Assembly (NCBI GenBank): GCA_022708765.1
Contig: JAKIYB010000265.1
Coordinates: 1 to 6,541, forward strand
Length of the DNA: 6,541 nucleotides
Source of the DNA: Armatimonadota bacterium
GTDB lineage: Bacteria; Armatimonadota; Hebobacteria; CAIYQO01
Direction: 5' to 3'
Shown here: positions 1-6,124 of the stretch, piece after piece
Numbering within the stretch: position 1 is the stretch's first letter
Layout: each line of letters opens with the position of its first letter
Notes under the pieces: generated by a model
Seen by the model: only the letters and a program-made list of their open reading frames with translations
The model's database searches: none
Told to the model about the DNA's origin: nothing
Made by a program: the position numbers and the translations under genes

Positions 1-2252
1 AAGAGGATAAACGCTACTTCCTGCGGGAGTTGCATAGCGCGGCGGATGCGCAAGGCCTGTTCCAGCGGGGGGCGCGCGGCTGCCGCGTCACCACGGGCGA
101 GAGCGACGACCGCCGAGGTAATCGCGGCATGGACGACGGCATTCTTATTTCCTGATGCATCGGCCACCTGTTGGCACTCCTCGCGCAAGGCTTCGGCTTC
201 CGCCAGATTCCCACGCGCCACGGCATGCCGGGACAGCGTCCGCAGGCACTCGCAAATGCCCTCGGGCAAGTTCAGATGCCGATACAGGTACAGGCTCTCC
301 TCTACGTAGGGATATGCCTCAATATGCGTGCGGCAGACATGCGCGGCCCAGAGCAGCGCTTCGGCTCGTTCAACGGATTGCTCGTCGGGATTGCGCGCCA
401 GCAGCACATCGAGCCAGGAATGGCACTCCGACGGAAAACGCCGGAAGAAGGTGAGCGCCAGCGGAAAGCCATCCAGCCCAACATCCGTGTGCCGCAGCGC
501 GGCACGGAAATTATCCGCTTCCGTCACGTTGAAGCGCGCCCATTTCTGCCACACTTCCGCCGACGCCGCGCCGGCAATCTCGCGCTTTTCGCGCGCCACC
601 TGTTCCAGAAAATAGGCGGCATGGCGCTGGCGAAATGCCTGCTCCTCGCCGGCATCGCGCAGTTTCTCCTCGCTGTATTCCCGCACGACTTCCAGCATGC
701 GGTAACGCATGTCGGCTCCCTCGGTCGCGTCGGCAAGGATCAGTGATTTTTCGACCAGTTCCGTCAGCGCGTCCATCACGTCCCAGTCGAAGAGCACGTC
801 ATCCGCGCAGACGGCTTCCGCGGCCTCCAGCGTGCAGCCGCCGGCGAAAACGGCCAACCGCCGGAGCAGCGCCTGTTCCGATGCGGTGAGGAGATCGTAA
901 CTCCAGTCAATGAGCGCGCGAAGCGTCTGCTGGCGCGGCAGCGCCACGCGTGAGCCACTGGTAAGCAGGCGAAACCGGTCGCGCAGGCGGTCGAGTATCT
1001 GCTCAACCGTCATCGCGCGCAGGCGCGCCGTCGCCAGCTCGATTGCCATCGGCAAGCCATCCAGGCGCGCGCAAAGCTGCTGCACCGCCGCGGCATTGGC
1101 CGGGGTAATCTGAAAATCCGGCGTGACGGCGGTCGCGCGTTCCAGGAACAACCGCACCGCTTCATAGCGGAGCAGGTCGTCGGGGGTAACCTTCTCCTCC
1201 TCCGACGCGGGGCACGACAACGGCAGCACGCGATACACCGATTCACCGGGCAGGTGCAGCGGTTCGCGGCTGGTCGCCAGAATCGTCAACTCCGCGCTGG
1301 CCTGGAGCAGGATGCTGACCAGTTGCGCGCATGTCTCCACGAGGTGCTCGCAATTATCAAGGATGAGCAGCAAGCGGTGGGACCGCAGGAAGGCGAGGAG
1401 CTCCGGCACGGCTTCCCGGTGCCCCTCCAGGCTGATGCCCAGCGTGAGGGCAATTGCCTGCGCCACCAGCGCGCACTCGGTTACCGGCGCCAGATCCACG
1501 AACCAGGCGCCGTCGGGAAACGTTCCGGCATTTTCGTCCGCCACCTGAATCGCCAGCCGGGTTTTTCCAGTGCCGCCGATGCCGGTAAGGGTGAGAAGCT
1601 TTGTATGCGCGAGCAGCGCGGACAGATCGCGACGTTCACGATCGCGCCCGATGAATGTCGTCGGCGGCGTGGGCAGGTTACCGGGCGGGGCCGCCGATAT
1701 GCGGAGCGGGGGAAAGAAACCGGACAGTCCGGGAGGATTGGCCTGGTAAATATGCTCCACGCCGGTAATATCGCGCAGTTGATGCTCACCGAGGTCATAA
1801 AATGACACCGTGTCCGGGGCATGCTCGCGCACCAGAGAAAATGTCGCCTGGGTAAGCAGTGTTTGCCCCCCGTGCGCCACGCCGAGCAAGCGCGCCACGC
1901 GGTTCACCGGTGGGCCGAAATAGTCGTTGTCGCGCTGTTCGACATCGCCGGTATGCAGTGCCATGCGCACGCGCAACGGCGTGCCATCCGGTGTCAGGCA
2001 GTTGTTAAGCATGCTCTGCGCGTCCATGGCCGCGCACAATGCCTTTTGCGCGGAGGCAAAGAGCGCGCAAAAGGCATCGCCGATGGTTTTGAAAACCTGA
2101 CCGTCATGCCGCGCAATCGCCTCGCGCATGATGGCATCGTGCCGGCGTAGCAGCGCGCTCATCGCCGCCGGGTCATCGCCCCAGCGGCGGGTGCTGCCCT
2201 CGATATCGGTAAATAACAGCGTATATGTGCCAAATGTCGTCCAGGTGGTCAC
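1..2252 (-). CDS. Class III nucleotidyl cyclase - STAND ATPase - TPR regulator (3' end outside window)
   Basis: A continuous minus-strand frame of 750 codons, open at the left edge. Residues 1-171 form a class III adenylate/guanylate cyclase domain: metal-binding Asp16 in LFTDIEGST and Asp59 in KTIGDAF, purine-selecting Lys55, and the transition-state pair Asn117/Arg121 in PVNRVAR, so it looks catalytically competent. After a Pro-rich linker comes a STAND/NB-ARC ATPase: Walker A GIGGTGKT (224-231), Walker B LLLILDN (294-300), TSREPL (327-332) and GLPMAIELA (399-407). A winged-helix-like part follows (about 412-510, including WSYDLLTASEQALLRRLAVF), then helical TPR-like repeats at about 650-750, e.g. 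ARGNLAEAEALREECQQ. This is the layout of the predicted-ATPase family of large signalling proteins; cytoplasmic, with no signal peptide or membrane segment seen. GTG at 2252 is chosen because GAGGAG lies 6 nt upstream and the cyclase domain starts at once; no in-frame ATG lies just upstream. Whether it makes cAMP or cGMP, and the ligand, cannot be read. Confidence 0.93.
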   Translation of the reverse strand, partial: MTTWTTFGTYTLLFTDIEGSTRRWGDDPAAMSALLRRHDAIMREAIARHDGQVFKTIGDAFCALFASAQKALCAAMDAQSMLNNCLTPDGTPLRVRMALHTGDVEQRDNDYFGPPVNRVARLLGVAHGGQTLLTQATFSLVREHAPDTVSFYDLGEHQLRDITGVEHIYQANPPGLSGFFPPLRISAAPPGNLPTPPTTFIGRDRERRDLSALLAHTKLLTLTGIGGTGKTRLAIQVADENAGTFPDGAWFVDLAPVTECALVAQAIALTLGISLEGHREAVPELLAFLRSHRLLLILDNCEHLVETCAQLVSILLQASAELTILATSREPLHLPGESVYRVLPLSCPASEEEKVTPDDLLRYEAVRLFLERATAVTPDFQITPANAAAVQQLCARLDGLPMAIELATARLRAMTVEQILDRLRDRFRLLTSGSRVALPRQQTLRALIDWSYDLLTASEQALLRRLAVFAGGCTLEAAEAVCADDVLFDWDVMDALTELVEKSLILADATEGADMRYRMLEVVREYSEEKLRDAGEEQAFRQRHAAYFLEQVAREKREIAGAASAEVWQKWARFNVTEADNFRAALRHTDVGLDGFPLALTFFRRFPSECHSWLDVLLARNPDEQSVERAEALLWAAHVCRTHIEAYPYVEESLYLYRHLNLPEGICECLRTLSRHAVARGNLAEAEALREECQQVADASGNKNAVVHAAITSAVVALARGDAAAARPPLEQALRIRRAMQLPQEVAFIL

Positions 2253-2258
2253 TGGAAG

Positions 2259-2264
2259 CTCCTC
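2259..2264 (-). promoter_or_regulatory. Shine-Dalgarno site of the cyclase-STAND gene
   Basis: GAGGAG on the minus strand, 6 nt before the GTG codon at 2252-2250. It decides the start, since the frame upstream is an Arg-rich, low-complexity reading without an ATG near the cyclase domain. Confidence 0.7.
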
Positions 2265-2359
2265 GTACCGCGCCAGTGCCTCTCTTCGCCGCCGGCGGCG
2301 GCTTCCCTGTCGCGCGCGGGAATCGCCATGCGGTTTGCTGAACAATTTTAATGCTTTTC

Positions 2360-2388
2360 TTGCATTTCGCGGACATGAGTAGTAATAT
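2360..2388 (+). promoter_or_regulatory. Possible sigma70-like promoter for the pseudopilin-like gene, in an AT-rich divergent spacer
   Basis: The 201-bp spacer between the divergent genes has a sharp AT-rich core at about 2341-2414 in otherwise GC-rich DNA. In it, TTGCAT (2360-2365) and TAATAT (2383-2388) are 17 bp apart, a weak -35/-10 pair directed toward the gene at 2454. Two AT palindromes, TAATATTA (2383-2390) and TAATATATTA (2399-2408), have centres 17 bp apart and overlap or follow the -10; they may be melting sequence or regulator sites. A minus-strand promoter for the cyclase gene should also lie here (TAAAAT reads at 2350-2345), but I see no good -35 partner. Consensus matches are partial and AT-rich DNA gives such matches by chance. 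Confidence 0.35.
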
Positions 2389-2453
2389 TATTGTAAGTTA
2401 ATATATTATCTTTCATGGCCTCGCGCGGCAGAGACCCATAGAAGGGGGAAACC

Positions 2454-3728
2454 ATGCGCGAAAGGCATTATTCGCACTTGTCCGGCTTCACGCTCATTGA
2501 GCTGCTGGTGGTGATTGCCATCATCGCGCTGCTCGCGGCCATCCTCGTCCCCGTGTTTGCGAAAGCGCGGGAGAAAGCCCGCCAGACCACCTGTCTGAGC
2601 AACCAGCGCCAGATCGCCGTCGCCGTGCAGATGTATACCGACGACTATGGCGACAAGTTCTTCCCCGACCCCGCCACCCAGGCCTGGTCCACCGCGCTGG
2701 TCAGCTATAACGAGCGCACGATCTACGATTGCCCGGAAGAAAACGGCAAGGGGACGAACACCCGGCCGGAAATTGGGTTTAACGCCCAGCTCTTCGATGC
2801 GCAGACCGGCGATGTCAGCTCCCCGCATGAGGCCGTACTGGCGATTGACCTGATGAAAACCGCCTTCACCGGGAATTATGCCCTGAACGATTGCCTGACG
2901 GAGATTGATCCGCGGCATAGCACGGGCGTCGTGCTCTGCTGCCTCGATGGCCATGCATCCTATGAATCCGTGAAGGACCATCCGGACAAAGCATGGGAAA
3001 TACTTGCCCGCCGTGGTTACGACTTCTTTCCGGTGAAAGCGAAAGCGCTTGAAGAGCCCGCCATCACTCTCACCCTTGAAGGGCCGGTGATTGGCCAGGG
3101 CATAACGGTTCGCTCCGCGTATTATGAGATGTCGCCATCAGTGCGTCGCATAGGCTTCGGCAGGCTCCCAGACGTATGCGTGGAAGCCGATGTGAATTAT
3201 ACGCGCATGTACCATGATTATGCCCGATGGGGTTTTGGTATCTATGACGAAGGCCTAGCGCTAGTCTCCGGTGGAACGCATGCCATGGAGATCGTCCCCT
3301 GGTCAAACTCAGCCGTCGCGCTGTTTTACGGGCAGATGGGGAATGATGCCCACATTCCCGGCCAAGCTCTCTACGGCATCTGCGATTGGCCAACACGGCA
3401 TGATCACCGCGCGGTGCGCGTGTATGCACAGGTTGCCGATAGTAATTCCCCGACGGCAACCACGGATGTCGTGGATCATGCATTAATAACAGACTATCCG
3501 GAAACGGAAACCTTCTTCCACCTGCGGTATACTATCATCGGGGGAAAACAGCACTACCTGGTGTTCTCGCTGAATGGCAGGGTGCTGGACGCCCTAACCT
3601 GCAGTAAAGACATCACCGGCATCATGGACCACCCCTATGTGACCTGCTGGGCGGCAACGAATGCCTCGGGTCCGGGAGATCCGATGTATTGTACCTTCAA
3701 GAATTTCACCGTCTCGCGTCTGCGCTAA
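2454..3728 (+). CDS. Prepilin-type (H-X9-DG) pseudopilin-like protein with long C-terminal extension
   Basis: A 424-residue protein with a type IV prepilin leader: short basic N-terminus, then SG|FTLIELLVVIAII, with cleavage expected after Gly11, methylation of Phe12 and the conserved Glu5 of the mature protein at Glu16. Residues 14-36 are the hydrophobic helix that anchors the protein in the inner membrane before assembly or export. AKAREKARQTTCLSNQRQI (36-54) and the H-X9-DG motif (His155, Asp165-Gly166) place it in the DUF1559/pseudopilin-like group expanded in Armatimonadota and Planctomycetota. Such proteins usually end soon after H-X9-DG; this one continues for about 230 residues. That part looks all-beta and ends in a YCTFKNFTVSRL strand resembling the last strand of concanavalin A-like/DUF1080-type jelly rolls (inference from pattern only). 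The ATG at 2454 has AAGGGGG at 2442-2448. The function is unknown; a surface-displayed binding module is plausible. The 3' half is less GC-rich than the neighbouring esterase gene. Confidence 0.9.
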   Translation: MRERHYSHLSGFTLIELLVVIAIIALLAAILVPVFAKAREKARQTTCLSNQRQIAVAVQMYTDDYGDKFFPDPATQAWSTALVSYNERTIYDCPEENGKGTNTRPEIGFNAQLFDAQTGDVSSPHEAVLAIDLMKTAFTGNYALNDCLTEIDPRHSTGVVLCCLDGHASYESVKDHPDKAWEILARRGYDFFPVKAKALEEPAITLTLEGPVIGQGITVRSAYYEMSPSVRRIGFGRLPDVCVEADVNYTRMYHDYARWGFGIYDEGLALVSGGTHAMEIVPWSNSAVALFYGQMGNDAHIPGQALYGICDWPTRHDHRAVRVYAQVADSNSPTATTDVVDHALITDYPETETFFHLRYTIIGGKQHYLVFSLNGRVLDALTCSKDITGIMDHPYVTCWAATNASGPGDPMYCTFKNFTVSRLR

Positions 3729-3741
3729 TCCTCAGGCCCCA

Positions 3742-3755
3742 TGCAACACGTTGCA
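3742..3755. promoter_or_regulatory. Operator-like palindrome upstream of the CE7 esterase gene
   Basis: TGCAAC-AC-GTTGCA is a perfect 6+6 inverted repeat with a 2-nt centre, in the 101-bp spacer 75 nt before the esterase ATG. TATACT at 3789-3794 is a good -10 match downstream, but no convincing -35 sits 16-18 bp before it. The palindrome resembles operators of LacI/GalR-type sugar regulators in general form (TGNAAN...NTTNCA). The loop is too short and there is no T-run, so it is a poor terminator for the upstream gene. Confidence 0.3.
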
Positions 3756-3829
3756 CTCCGTTCCCCTTCTCAATCCGCCGATTTGCGGTATACTGAAATA
3801 TCGTATCTCCTGTTTCCGGAGGGATTTCC

Positions 3830-5812
3830 ATGCGTCTGCTCGTTCCGTTGCTGGTGTTTGCGCTGGGGTTGGCGGCCGTGGCGCAGGTGACTATCACGAA
3901 GGGGGCGGACGGCGCCTTCACGGTGGCCGCGCCGAACTACACCGCCGTGGTGGGGGCGGACGGCAATCTGCGGTCGCTGGTGAGCGGGGGCGCTGAGTTT
4001 CTGCATCCGGCGGAGCGCGGACTGGTGGGAGGCGGCTACGTGACCGTCACCGAGCATACTGACGGGTGGAGGGCCAGCGCCTTCGCTTTTGACGCGGTGA
4101 CGCCGACCGAGCCGAATCTCCTCACCGCCACCGCCGACGGCCATACGCTGGTCTATACCTTCCTGCCGGACGGCATCGAGCTGCGCTTTACGCAGACGAA
4201 GGAGCCATATATCTGGTCGTACCTGGTGAACCCGGCGCTGAAAGACATGCTGGAGAAGGAATCCGGCGAAGCGGTGGCTTTCAAAACAGCGTATCGTGAA
4301 GGGATGCTGCAGGTCTTCGCGGCGAACGGCGCCAACGTCACCTTCCCGCGCGGCGCCACCTACTACATCGCGAAGAACGCCCGCGCGAAGCCGGACACCG
4401 ATCCGATGCTGCAGCAGGTGTGGATGCCGCGCACTTCCGCCGTGCCGAAGGAAGCCTTTCAGCAGCGGCTGACGATCCACGCCACGCCCACCGCCGCCGA
4501 CGCTCTGCAGGCGACCATCGCCGTGCCGGCGGCGAACCACGTCTTCCCCGGCGGCGCTCCCGCCGCGCTGGGGCTAGCGGGCACACTGCGCTTCCCGGGG
4601 GTGGCCATTGATGGCACGGCCGACCTGGTGGTCACCGAATTCCTCTCCGGCAAGGAGGTGTTTCGCCAGAAACAGCCGGTGAAGCTGGCCGCGGGCGCGA
4701 AAGGGACGATCCTCTTCAATGTTTCCCCCGCGCCGGGCCTGTACCGAGCCGTGCTCACCGCGACGCAGGGTGAGGAGACGCTGGCAACGCGCAGTTTCCC
4801 CTTCGTCTACGACATGCCGAAGATGGCGCTGCCCGAACGCCCCGCCGATTTCGACGCGTTCTGGAACGACACCCTGGCCGAACAGGAGAAAATCCCCGCC
4901 GATCCGCAACTGACGCTGGTGAAGGAAGAAAACGGCGTGAAGCTGTACAAACTGCGCTTCGCCGGGCTGTTCGACCGGCATTTCAATGCCTGGCTCTCCG
5001 TGCCGGCCAAAGAAGGCAAATATCCCGCCCACGTCATCTTCCCGCCCAGCGGCATCAACGCCACCTATCTGCCGAACAGCAGCCCCAATAACGTCGGCCT
5101 GTCGCTGGCCATCGCCGGACAGGAGGTGGAGTATCCCCGGCTCACCTCCTGGCAGCCGGACCCGTATTTCCGCCAGGGGCATGACTACTTCCGCACCGGC
5201 ATCGGGCGGAAGGAGACGTGGTATTATCGCGCCGTCTTCGCCGCCTGCAGCCGGGCGGTTGATCTTCTCGCCGCGCGGCCCGAGGTAGACGCCTCGCGCA
5301 TCTTCGTCACCGGAGGCTCGCAAGGCGGCGGCCTGGCGTTCATCACCGCCGCGCTGAATCCGAAGGTGGGCATGGCCGTCAGCGGCAGCCCCGGCCTCTT
5401 CGGGCTGGAATGGAAGCTGCGCCACCTGCCGAAGACCTACTGGCCGCCCATTGACCCGGTGGACGAGAAAAACGCCTACCTCGACGACCCGGGGACGCTG
5501 GAGGCCCGCGTGGCCGTGGCCCGCTACATGGACGCCGCCAACTTCGCCCCGCGCATCACCTGCCCGGTGCTCATCTGCTCCGGCATGCAGGATGTCGTCA
5601 CCTGCCAGGCGGCCGCCTACGCGGCGTGGTCGCGGCTGACCAACGCCCCCGTGCGCGCCCTCCTCGCCGACCCCTGGGGCGGCCACAACGGCCCGCGCGG
5701 CGGGCAGAGCCTTAGCAGCACCTGGTGGGTCAATTTCGCGCACGGCCAGCCCAACGCCGCCTACGCCGTCACCGAAACGACCGGCTTGCCGGTGATGATG
5801 GAGAAGAAATAG
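3830..5812 (+). CDS. Secreted CE7-family esterase (acetyl xylan esterase-like) with N-terminal beta domains
   Basis: A 660-residue exported protein. Residues 1-18 are a Sec signal peptide (MRLLVPLLVFALGLAAVA, cleavage AVA|Q). About 19-235 is an unrecognised, beta-rich domain; about 245-328 looks like an Ig-like sandwich ending PGLYRAVLTATQGEETLATRS. From 335 comes an alpha/beta-hydrolase of the AXE1/CE7 type: RPADFDAFWNDTLAE at its start, YYRAVFAACSRAVDLLAARPEVD (465-487), nucleophile Ser497 in GGSQGG, Asp588 in SGMQDVV and His619 in GGHNGPRGG, a complete triad in the expected order. CE7 enzymes remove acetyl groups from xylo-oligosaccharides and related esters. The family's G-Y-N oxyanion-loop motif reads G-I-N here (408-410) and no RGQG motif follows, so it is a divergent member and the substrate is open. 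Classic CE7 enzymes have about 320 residues without N-terminal domains. The ATG at 3830 follows GGAGGG (3818-3823) by 6 nt and directly gives the signal peptide. Confidence 0.9.
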   Translation: MRLLVPLLVFALGLAAVAQVTITKGADGAFTVAAPNYTAVVGADGNLRSLVSGGAEFLHPAERGLVGGGYVTVTEHTDGWRASAFAFDAVTPTEPNLLTATADGHTLVYTFLPDGIELRFTQTKEPYIWSYLVNPALKDMLEKESGEAVAFKTAYREGMLQVFAANGANVTFPRGATYYIAKNARAKPDTDPMLQQVWMPRTSAVPKEAFQQRLTIHATPTAADALQATIAVPAANHVFPGGAPAALGLAGTLRFPGVAIDGTADLVVTEFLSGKEVFRQKQPVKLAAGAKGTILFNVSPAPGLYRAVLTATQGEETLATRSFPFVYDMPKMALPERPADFDAFWNDTLAEQEKIPADPQLTLVKEENGVKLYKLRFAGLFDRHFNAWLSVPAKEGKYPAHVIFPPSGINATYLPNSSPNNVGLSLAIAGQEVEYPRLTSWQPDPYFRQGHDYFRTGIGRKETWYYRAVFAACSRAVDLLAARPEVDASRIFVTGGSQGGGLAFITAALNPKVGMAVSGSPGLFGLEWKLRHLPKTYWPPIDPVDEKNAYLDDPGTLEARVAVARYMDAANFAPRITCPVLICSGMQDVVTCQAAAYAAWSRLTNAPVRALLADPWGGHNGPRGGQSLSSTWWVNFAHGQPNAAYAVTETTGLPVMMEKK

Positions 5813-5842
5813 GGGGATTCACCGCTTGCAGATAATATTCGT

Positions 5843-5966
5843 GTAGGGCATGTCCCGCCGTGGCATGCCCGAAGCAATGCGTAGGTGATTCCGCCTCCAA
5901 ACTATCGTATCCGATCATGTCTGCCTATTCACACCGCCGGGCATGCCACGGCGGGACATGCCCTAC
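5843..5966. repeat. REPIN/BIME-like element: perfect 29-bp inverted repeats headed by GTAG
   Basis: The left arm at 5843-5871 is repeated exactly, in reverse complement, at 5938-5966 (30 bp if T5842/A5967 is counted), around a 66-nt spacer. Both arms read GTAGGGCATG at their outer ends. Each arm is itself a hairpin: GGGCATG (5846-5852) pairs with CATGCCC (5864-5870). A GTAG head on a small hairpin, in two inverted copies about 100-130 bp in total, is the hallmark of REP doublets (REPINs/BIMEs) mobilised by RAYT (TnpA-REP) transposases. No clear target duplication flanks it and no transposase is in the window. It starts 30 bp after the esterase stop, so in RNA it could also end transcription or protect the 3' end. 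Confidence 0.7.
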
Positions 5967-6019
5967 AAGACGGTTGAACGGATACGAATAACAGACTTCG
6001 ATGGGAGTTCTCCATAGAA

Positions 6020-6035
6020 GCCCCATTGATGGGGC
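6020..6035. repeat. Small GC-rich hairpin
   Basis: GCCCCA-TTGA-TGGGGC is a perfect 6-bp stem with a 4-nt loop, lying between the large inverted repeat and the next GTAG-headed hairpin. No T-run follows, so an intrinsic terminator is not supported. It may belong to the same repeat cluster. Confidence 0.4.
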
Positions 6036-6043
6036 GTAGCTCG

Positions 6044-6067
6044 GTAGGCCGGCCATTTATGGCCGGC
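6044..6067 (+). repeat. Solo REP-like hairpin with GTAG head
   Basis: GTAG (6044-6047) is followed at once by the perfect stem GCCGGCCA (6048-6055) / TGGCCGGC (6060-6067) with a TTTA loop. The layout (GTAG then a GC hairpin starting GCCGG) closely resembles enterobacterial REP units, which begin GTAGGCCGGAT when read from the head. It differs in sequence from the arms at 5843-5966, so it would be a second REP class or a degenerate partner. It could also act as a factor-dependent termination or stability hairpin. Confidence 0.5.
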
Positions 6068-6078
6068 GGGCGGGCGAG

Positions 6079-6107
6079 TTGCCGTGCTTACGGTAAGATA
6101 ACAAAAT
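6079..6107 (+). promoter_or_regulatory. Possible promoter with a palindrome in its spacer
   Basis: TTGCCG (6079-6084) and CAAAAT (6102-6107), 17 bp apart, each match 4 of 6 consensus positions for a housekeeping promoter. CTTAC-G-GTAAG (6087-6097), a perfect 11-bp palindrome, sits wholly between them, where a bound protein would block polymerase. It would serve the small ORF at 6125 and/or the secreted-protein gene at 6277. No -10 of better quality was seen in 6108-6260. Confidence 0.3.
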
Positions 6108-6124
6108 CGATGAGACAATAGTGT

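Noticed and set aside
171..746. A 191-codon plus-strand open frame opposite the regulator gene
   Set aside because: Antisense to the continuous 750-codon cyclase-STAND frame, with no motif of its own; the same applies to frames at 1254-1805 and 1821-2150.
2173..2376. An alternative minus-strand ATG start at 2376 upstream of the regulator
   Set aside because: It is in a different frame from the cyclase domain; GTG at 2252 has a proper Shine-Dalgarno site and the right frame.
2406..2981. A 191-codon minus-strand open frame opposite the pseudopilin-like gene
   Set aside because: Lies antisense to the strongly supported prepilin module; no recognisable domain.
3770..4540. A 256-codon minus-strand open frame
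   Set aside because: Overlaps the esterase start region in antisense; Arg/Gly/His-rich composition typical of GC-rich shadow frames.
4574..5743. A 389-codon minus-strand open frame opposite the esterase gene
   Set aside because: Antisense shadow: rich in Gly/Arg/Ala/Val, without domain motifs, while the plus frame shows a signal peptide and the complete CE7 triad.
5813..5842. An intrinsic terminator directly after the esterase stop codon
   Set aside because: No GC stem with a T-run is present; the inverted repeat downstream lacks a T-tract too.
5843..5966. A CRISPR array or an insertion sequence
   Set aside because: Only two copies, in inverted orientation, with a single 66-nt spacer and no transposase ORF; a non-autonomous REP/MITE-like element fits better.
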